Origin: Salinivirgaceae bacterium | GTDB lineage: Bacteria; Bacteroidota; Bacteroidia; Bacteroidales; SZUA-534 | Direction of reading: 5' to 3' | Length of the DNA stretch: 64,000 nucleotides | Assembly: GCA_017557785.1 (NCBI GenBank) | Contig: JAFYYA010000050.1 | Location: 1-64,000 of the forward strand | Part shown: positions 60,214 to 64,000 of the stretch, piece after piece | Layout: the number at the start of each line of letters is the position of its first letter | How positions within the stretch are numbered: the first letter of the stretch is position 1 | The notes under the pieces: model-generated | Told to the model about the DNA's origin: nothing | Databases searched by the model: none | The model's input: the letters and a program-made list of their open reading frames with translations, nothing else | Program-made: the position numbers and the translations under genes

Positions 60214-60729
60214 ATGAAAAAGATATTGTTGTTTATGGCATTTGTATTTTGCTTTACAAATGCTTTCGGCAAAAAGAAAATCGAAGTCGCTTACGGAAAC
60301 ATTACGGTGTTGAAAGAAGTGGCTACAGCAAAATTCGTGTTAGATTTGGATGAAACCACTTGGGAAGGTAAAGAAAACTACAAGCAACGACTTGGGGACA
60401 AATTCCCTGAAAGGTTTAAACTTTCTAATGATGCTTTTGTTAGATACTTTAACGCAACGACAAAAGGTTTGAAGATAACCGATGATGAAGATGCTAAATA
60501 TACAATAATCTTTAAAGTTGTTGATTTAGAGCAATATATGGGGGCTTATGGTAGGTTTGCCAAATACATACTCGGAACAATAGATATTGTTGACAATTCG
60601 ACGAAAAATGTGGTATGCAGTGTTAATGTAAAACGGCTTGAAGGTAGTGCTGATTACACGGTTCCAGGCAGAATTGAAAAAGCCTATTCAACTGTCGCTA
60701 TAAAACTAAATGAATTGAATAAAAAATAG
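60214..60729 (+). CDS. Small exported protein, unknown function
   Basis: A 171-residue protein with a signal peptide (MKKILLFMAFVFCFTNAFG). The mature part is a mixed alpha/beta domain with VAYGNITVLKEVATAKFVLD, DDEDAKYTIIFKVVDLEQYM and the ending STVAIKLNELNKK. I do not recognise a family. It has no lipobox, membrane segment or sorting domain. It is co-directional and 20 bases after the barrel protein, so the pair probably forms one transcript under structured element B. The gene ends in a clear terminator. Confidence 0.72.
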   Translation: MKKILLFMAFVFCFTNAFGKKKIEVAYGNITVLKEVATAKFVLDLDETTWEGKENYKQRLGDKFPERFKLSNDAFVRYFNATTKGLKITDDEDAKYTIIFKVVDLEQYMGAYGRFAKYILGTIDIVDNSTKNVVCSVNVKRLEGSADYTVPGRIEKAYSTVAIKLNELNKK

Positions 60730-60741
60730 TTGGGAATAGAC

Positions 60742-60794
60742 AACAGCCACAATTGCAGGCCAAATTAGAATGCATTTGTGGCTGTTATTTTGTT
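60742..60794 (+). terminator. Terminator after the two exported unknowns
   Basis: AACAGCCACAA pairs with TTGTGGCTGTT (11 perfect pairs), with an inner TGCA/TGCA pairing, followed by ATTTTGTTT. Confidence 0.75.
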
Positions 60795-60878
60795 TGATTC
60801 AAATAATCTGCGCAAATCCATTCAATCTGCGTTATCTGCGTTCCTCAAAACAACTATAATTCTGTGAAACTCTGTGTT

Positions 60879-60894
60879 CCCGATAGTTATCGGG
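60879..60894. repeat. Palindrome CCCGATAGTTATCGGG (copy 2)
   Basis: It differs by one central base from the perfect palindrome at 57144-57161. Like that copy it lies between genes. Confidence 0.65.
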
Positions 60895-60924
60895 GCTGTG
60901 TCGTCTGTGCGTGCAATTGCCGCC

Positions 60925-62055
60925 TTAAATCCGCCCTTTAAAATCCTCGTAACCGAATGATTTCCAGAGTCGGTAGTTGGCGCCTTCCTTGATGTAGATG
61001 TCGGGCAGGGGCATACCGTTGAAGGTGTTGTTTTTGACCATTGAGTAGATGGCCATATCGTCGAACGTAAGTTGTTGGCCTTCGGTGAGTTGCGTGTTGA
61101 ATGAGTAGTCGCCGATGATGTCGCCAGCAAGGCACGTTGGTCCGCCAAGACGGTAGGTGAACGGCTTTTCGCCAGGCTCGCCGCTGCCTTCGAGTGGCGG
61201 GCGGTAGGGCATTTCAATCACGTCGGGCATATGGCAGGCCGCCGAAGCGTCGATAATGGCCACAGGGCGCTCTTTGTGCTGAATCTCGAGCACGGTTGTC
61301 CGCAGATAACCAGCGTTCAGCGCCACAGCCTCGCCAGGCTCAAGATAGACGGTTAGGCCGCGGGCGGTCATTCGGCCGATGCAGCGCTCAAGGCGCGGAA
61401 TGTCGTAGTCGGCGCGGGTGATGTGGTGGCCGCCGCCAAAGTTCACCCATTTCATTGCGGGCAGCCAACGGCCGAATTTCTCTTCGAAAGCGTTGAGAGT
61501 CAGTTCCAAATCGTCGGAATTCTGCTCGCAGAGCGTGTGAAAGTGCAGCCCGTCGATTAAGTCGAGCAGTTGCGGCTGCTCGGCCAGTGCGGTCTCAAAC
61601 TCTTGCAGAGTGGTGCCAAGGCGGCTTCCAGGGGCGCAGGGGTCGTAGATGGCGTGGCCTTCCTGTGTCGATTTTTCGGGGTTCACCCGCAATCCGACGC
61701 TCAATCCGCGCTGCCGTGCCTTTTCGCCGTAAAGGCTCAACTGACGCATTGAGTTGAAAACGATATGGTCGCAGATGGTTGTAATCTCGTCGAAATCAGC
61801 AGGTTTGAAAGCGGGTGAGAAGATGTGGTTCTCGCGCCCAGGCATTTCCTCGTGACAGAGCCTTGCCTCGTAGAGTCCGCTTGCCGTTGCTCCGCATAAA
61901 TATTTGGCAATCAGCGGATAGAACGCATAACAACTGAACGCCTTCTGCGCAATCAATATGCGGCAGCCAGTGCGGTCCATAACGCCTTTCAAGATTTTTA
62001 GATTGCTCTCAATACGTTCGGTATCAATAATATAGCACGGCGTTCGAAGGTCCAT
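60925..62055 (-). CDS. nspC: Carboxynorspermidine (carboxyspermidine) decarboxylase
   Basis: A 376-residue cytoplasmic PLP enzyme of the alanine-racemase-like fold. The Schiff-base Lys38 is in ILIAQKAFSCYAFYP. The phosphate/Gly block VNFGGGHHIT (~200), the Glu block YLEPGEAV (~245) and the C-terminal substrate block GGPTCLAGDIIGDYSF (~305) are characteristic of NspC rather than of diaminopimelate decarboxylase. It removes CO2 from carboxyspermidine to give spermidine. Its partner synthase gene lies 137 bases upstream and agmatinase beyond that, all on the minus strand. Confidence 0.94.
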   Translation of the reverse strand: MDLRTPCYIIDTERIESNLKILKGVMDRTGCRILIAQKAFSCYAFYPLIAKYLCGATASGLYEARLCHEEMPGRENHIFSPAFKPADFDEITTICDHIVFNSMRQLSLYGEKARQRGLSVGLRVNPEKSTQEGHAIYDPCAPGSRLGTTLQEFETALAEQPQLLDLIDGLHFHTLCEQNSDDLELTLNAFEEKFGRWLPAMKWVNFGGGHHITRADYDIPRLERCIGRMTARGLTVYLEPGEAVALNAGYLRTTVLEIQHKERPVAIIDASAACHMPDVIEMPYRPPLEGSGEPGEKPFTYRLGGPTCLAGDIIGDYSFNTQLTEGQQLTFDDMAIYSMVKNNTFNGMPLPDIYIKEGANYRLWKSFGYEDFKGRI

Positions 62056-62127
62056 TTCAGTTGTAAGTTTGAAAGTTATAAGTTATAAGTGGCAAGTTAC
62101 AAGGCGATGCGTCATTAATATGAAGAA

Positions 62128-62179
62128 CAGACAACAGCACGAACCGTAGTCCGTAGTCTGTTGTCTGTAGTCAGTTGTC
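62128..62179. repeat. Dispersed GACTACAGACAAC-type repeat, copy 3 (both orientations)
   Basis: ACAGACAACAG on the plus strand is followed by GTAGTCCGTAGTCTGTTGTC and CTGTAGTCAGTTG, the reverse orientation. It lies between two polyamine genes. Confidence 0.6.
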
Positions 62180-62192
62180 AAATCTAATCGTC

Positions 62193-63452
62193 TTACGGCA
62201 CCAGCGTCGGGTTTTCGTCGACAACCCACGGAAGGCCCCATTTGTTGAGAGCGTCCATATACGGATCGGGGTCGAAATCCTCGACATTGAACACGCCAGG
62301 TTTCTTCCACAGGCCCTGCATAACCATCATTGTGCCAATCATTGCGGGCACGCCAGTGGTGTACGATATGGCCTGCGAGCCAACCTCTTTGTAGCATTCC
62401 TGATGGTCGCAGACGTTGTAGATGTAGATTTTGCGCTCTTTGCCGTCTTTCACGCCAGTGAAAATGCAGCCGATGTTGGTCTTGCCCACGGTGCGCGGAC
62501 CGAGCGACGCAGGGTCGGGCAGAAGGGCTTTCAGGAACTGAATGGGCACAATTTCCTGACCGTTGAAATTAACGGTGTCGGTGCGAAGCATTCCAACGTT
62601 CTCAAGACACTTCATATGAGTCAGATAACTCTGTCCGAAGGTCATAAAGAAGCGGATTCGCTTAACGCCAGGGATATTTTTTGCAAGCGATTCAATTTCC
62701 TCGTGGTGAAGCAGATACATATCTTTCGGGCCCACGCCGTCGAAATTGTATTCGCGTTTGATTTCCATTGGTTTGGTCTCAACCCAGTGGCCGTTTTCCC
62801 AGTATGAGCCGTTGGCCGAAACCTCGCGCAGGTTGATTTCAGGGTTGAAGTTGGTGGCAAACGGATAGCCGTGGTCGCCGCCGTTGCAGTCGAGAATATC
62901 GATGGTGTGAATCTCGTCGAAATAGTGCTTCAGGGCGTAGGCCGAGAACACGCTTGTCACACCAGGGTCGAAGCCAGTGCCGAGCAGACCAGTGATGCCT
63001 TTGGCTTTGAAGCGGTCGTTGTAGGCCCATTGCCACGAGTAGTCGAAATAAGCCGTGAAGCCCTTCTCTTTGCAGCGTTTCTCGTAGATGGCGCGCCACG
63101 TCGGGTCTTCAGTGTCTTCGGCCTCGTAGTTGGCTGTGTCGATGTAGTGCACGCCAGTTTCAAGGCAGGCGTCCATAATGGTCAGGTCCTGATAGGGCAG
63201 AGCAAGGTTCAAAACCACGTCGGGCTTCACCTCGCGGATAAGGCTCACCAGTTCGTTCACATTGTCGGCGTCAACCTTTGCGGTAGTGATTTTTGCCTTT
63301 GTCGAGCCTTCGATTTTGGCTTTCAGCGCGTCGCATTTGCTCACCGTGCGGCTTGCAATGCAAATCTCGTTAAACACTTCGCTGTTTTGTGCGCATTTCT
63401 GAATTGCGACACCAGCCACGCCGCCGCAACCGATAATTAAAACTTTTCCCAT
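62193..63452 (-). CDS. Carboxynorspermidine synthase/dehydrogenase (saccharopine-dehydrogenase family)
   Basis: A 419-residue cytoplasmic enzyme. The NAD(P)-binding GxGGVAG is in VLIIGCGGVAGVAI (~5-18), followed by ICIASRTVSKCDAL. It has the family blocks LPYQDLTIMDACLETGVHYIDTANYE and GTGFDPGVTSVFSAYA. It condenses aspartate semialdehyde with putrescine and reduces the imine to carboxyspermidine, using NADPH. It is separated from nspC by 137 bases of repeat-rich sequence and from agmatinase by 142 bases. The call over saccharopine or other dehydrogenases is supported by the nspC and agmatinase neighbours. Confidence 0.9.
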   Translation of the reverse strand: MGKVLIIGCGGVAGVAIQKCAQNSEVFNEICIASRTVSKCDALKAKIEGSTKAKITTAKVDADNVNELVSLIREVKPDVVLNLALPYQDLTIMDACLETGVHYIDTANYEAEDTEDPTWRAIYEKRCKEKGFTAYFDYSWQWAYNDRFKAKGITGLLGTGFDPGVTSVFSAYALKHYFDEIHTIDILDCNGGDHGYPFATNFNPEINLREVSANGSYWENGHWVETKPMEIKREYNFDGVGPKDMYLLHHEEIESLAKNIPGVKRIRFFMTFGQSYLTHMKCLENVGMLRTDTVNFNGQEIVPIQFLKALLPDPASLGPRTVGKTNIGCIFTGVKDGKERKIYIYNVCDHQECYKEVGSQAISYTTGVPAMIGTMMVMQGLWKKPGVFNVEDFDPDPYMDALNKWGLPWVVDENPTLVP

Positions 63453-63470
63453 TTTCGATACAATTTTTTG

Positions 63471-63501
63471 GACTTCGGACTACAGACTACAGACAACAGT
63501 C
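63471..63501. repeat. Dispersed GACTACAGACAAC-type repeat, copy 4
   Basis: It reads GACTTCGGACTACAGACTAC then AGACAACAGTC, directly upstream of the synthase gene. Confidence 0.6.
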
Positions 63502-63594
63502 TTTGAAATGCCTTCTGTGCTTTAATCTTCCGTCACTGTTATTTGTTAATTATTTAATTGTTAAATATTTATTCTGAATTCTGAATTCAAAATT

Positions 63595-64000
63595 CTAAAT
63601 TGACAACAACAACTCTCTCACCACCTTGCACGCCACTGCTGTCGAAACGCCGCTTTGGTCGTATGTGGGGCAGAGTTCGTTCACGTCGGCGGCCACAATG
63701 TTGCAGTTGTCGCAGACTGTCGATATCGCGTTCAGCATGTCGTTGAAGCCAACGCCGCCTGCTTCGGGCGTGCCAGTGCCAGGGAATATCGACGGGTCGA
63801 GCACGTCAAGGTCGATGGTGAAGTATATCGGCTTGCCAGCCAGTTGTTTAACCGTGGCTTCCAGACCGTCGAAATTGAATTTGTGCAGGTCGGTGTGCCC
63901 TTCGGCGGCCCAGCGGAACTCGTTGCGCTCACCCGAGCGGATGCCGAACTGGTGAATGCGGCCGTCGCCAATCAAATCGTGGCAGCGGCGGATGACGCAA
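63595..64000 (-). CDS. speB: Agmatinase (ureohydrolase family), 3' part, cut by the window end
   Basis: The frame runs off the window at 64000, leaving the C-terminal ~135 residues. The metal-binding signature FTIDLDVLDPSIFPGTGTPE is present, with the Asp pair and the following Pro of the manganese site. So are IGIRS-type (FGIRSGERNEF) and the final VAADVNELCPTYDQSGVSTA block. These features fit agmatinase, which turns agmatine into putrescine and urea. Gene context (carboxyspermidine pathway next door) favours agmatinase over arginase or formimidoylglutamase, but the N-terminal half needed to be sure lies outside. Confidence 0.88.
   Translation of the reverse strand, partial: CVIRRCHDLIGDGRIHQFGIRSGERNEFRWAAEGHTDLHKFNFDGLEATVKQLAGKPIYFTIDLDVLDPSIFPGTGTPEAGGVGFNDMLNAISTVCDNCNIVAADVNELCPTYDQSGVSTAVACKVVRELLLSI

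Overview
The window looks like a chromosomal segment of an uncultured gut-type member of the order Bacteroidales. The signs are: upstream boxes matching the Bacteroidota -7 consensus TAnnTTTG; two secreted proteins ending in type IX secretion (T9SS) sorting domains; a hybrid two-component system of the polysaccharide-sensing type; BspA-type leucine-rich and Fibrobacter-succinogenes-type (FISUMP) surface domains; an RND pump fused to its TolC partner; lineage families DUF4954 and DUF6913; and a carboxyspermidine route to spermidine. T9SS sorting domains argue against the genus Bacteroides itself. No rRNA, insertion sequence, prophage or CRISPR array was found.

Layout. 1-331 is the tail of an MBL-fold hydrolase. 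332-740 holds a long structured hairpin element in front of a FISUMP surface protein (741-2840). 3.1-8.5 kb carries, on the minus strand, a serine hydrolase lipoprotein, a MATE exporter and a T9SS-exported subtilase. 8.7-18.6 kb carries a LytTR regulator, a secreted unknown, htpG, a CBS protein overlapping a BamA-like porin, a GH3 lipoprotein and a two-component system. 18.7-22.4 kb has an S9 peptidase and a T9SS-exported carbohydrate esterase on the minus strand, followed by a DUF4954/SIS pair. 26-36 kb is a carbohydrate-degradation region: hybrid sensor, GH43 and GDSL esterase. It is interrupted by a BspA-like gene lying between direct repeats of the GH43 3' end, with a truncated SIS paralogue beside it. 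36-42.4 kb is a TetR/adaptor/RND-TolC efflux operon behind tRNA-Arg(UCU). 42.7-51.2 kb is housekeeping: recG, mltG, secA, DUF6913, dapA and tRNA-Arg(ACG). 51.3-53.8 kb has an esterase and a GH8 enzyme. 54-59 kb has DUF1848, a second MATE, an ACP-like protein without its serine, and a DUF3795/CAT-like/Ntn-hydrolase operon. 59-60.7 kb has a second copy of the structured element and two exported unknowns. 60.9-64 kb is a polyamine cluster: nspC, carboxynorspermidine synthase and agmatinase (cut by the window end).

How the genes fit together. GH43, GH8 and the esterases fit breakdown of acetylated xylan-type polymers, with the hybrid sensor as the likely regulator, but no SusC/SusD pair is present. 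The polyamine genes give agmatine to putrescine to carboxyspermidine to spermidine. The most unusual features are: the paired structured elements at about 520-660 and 59218-59378, which keep their fold while their outer stems change sequence and which sit at the same distance before two exported-protein genes; the mosaic at 30.5-32.8 kb; and a tRNA-Arg(ACG) in which the usual G19-C56 tertiary pair reads as U19-A56.
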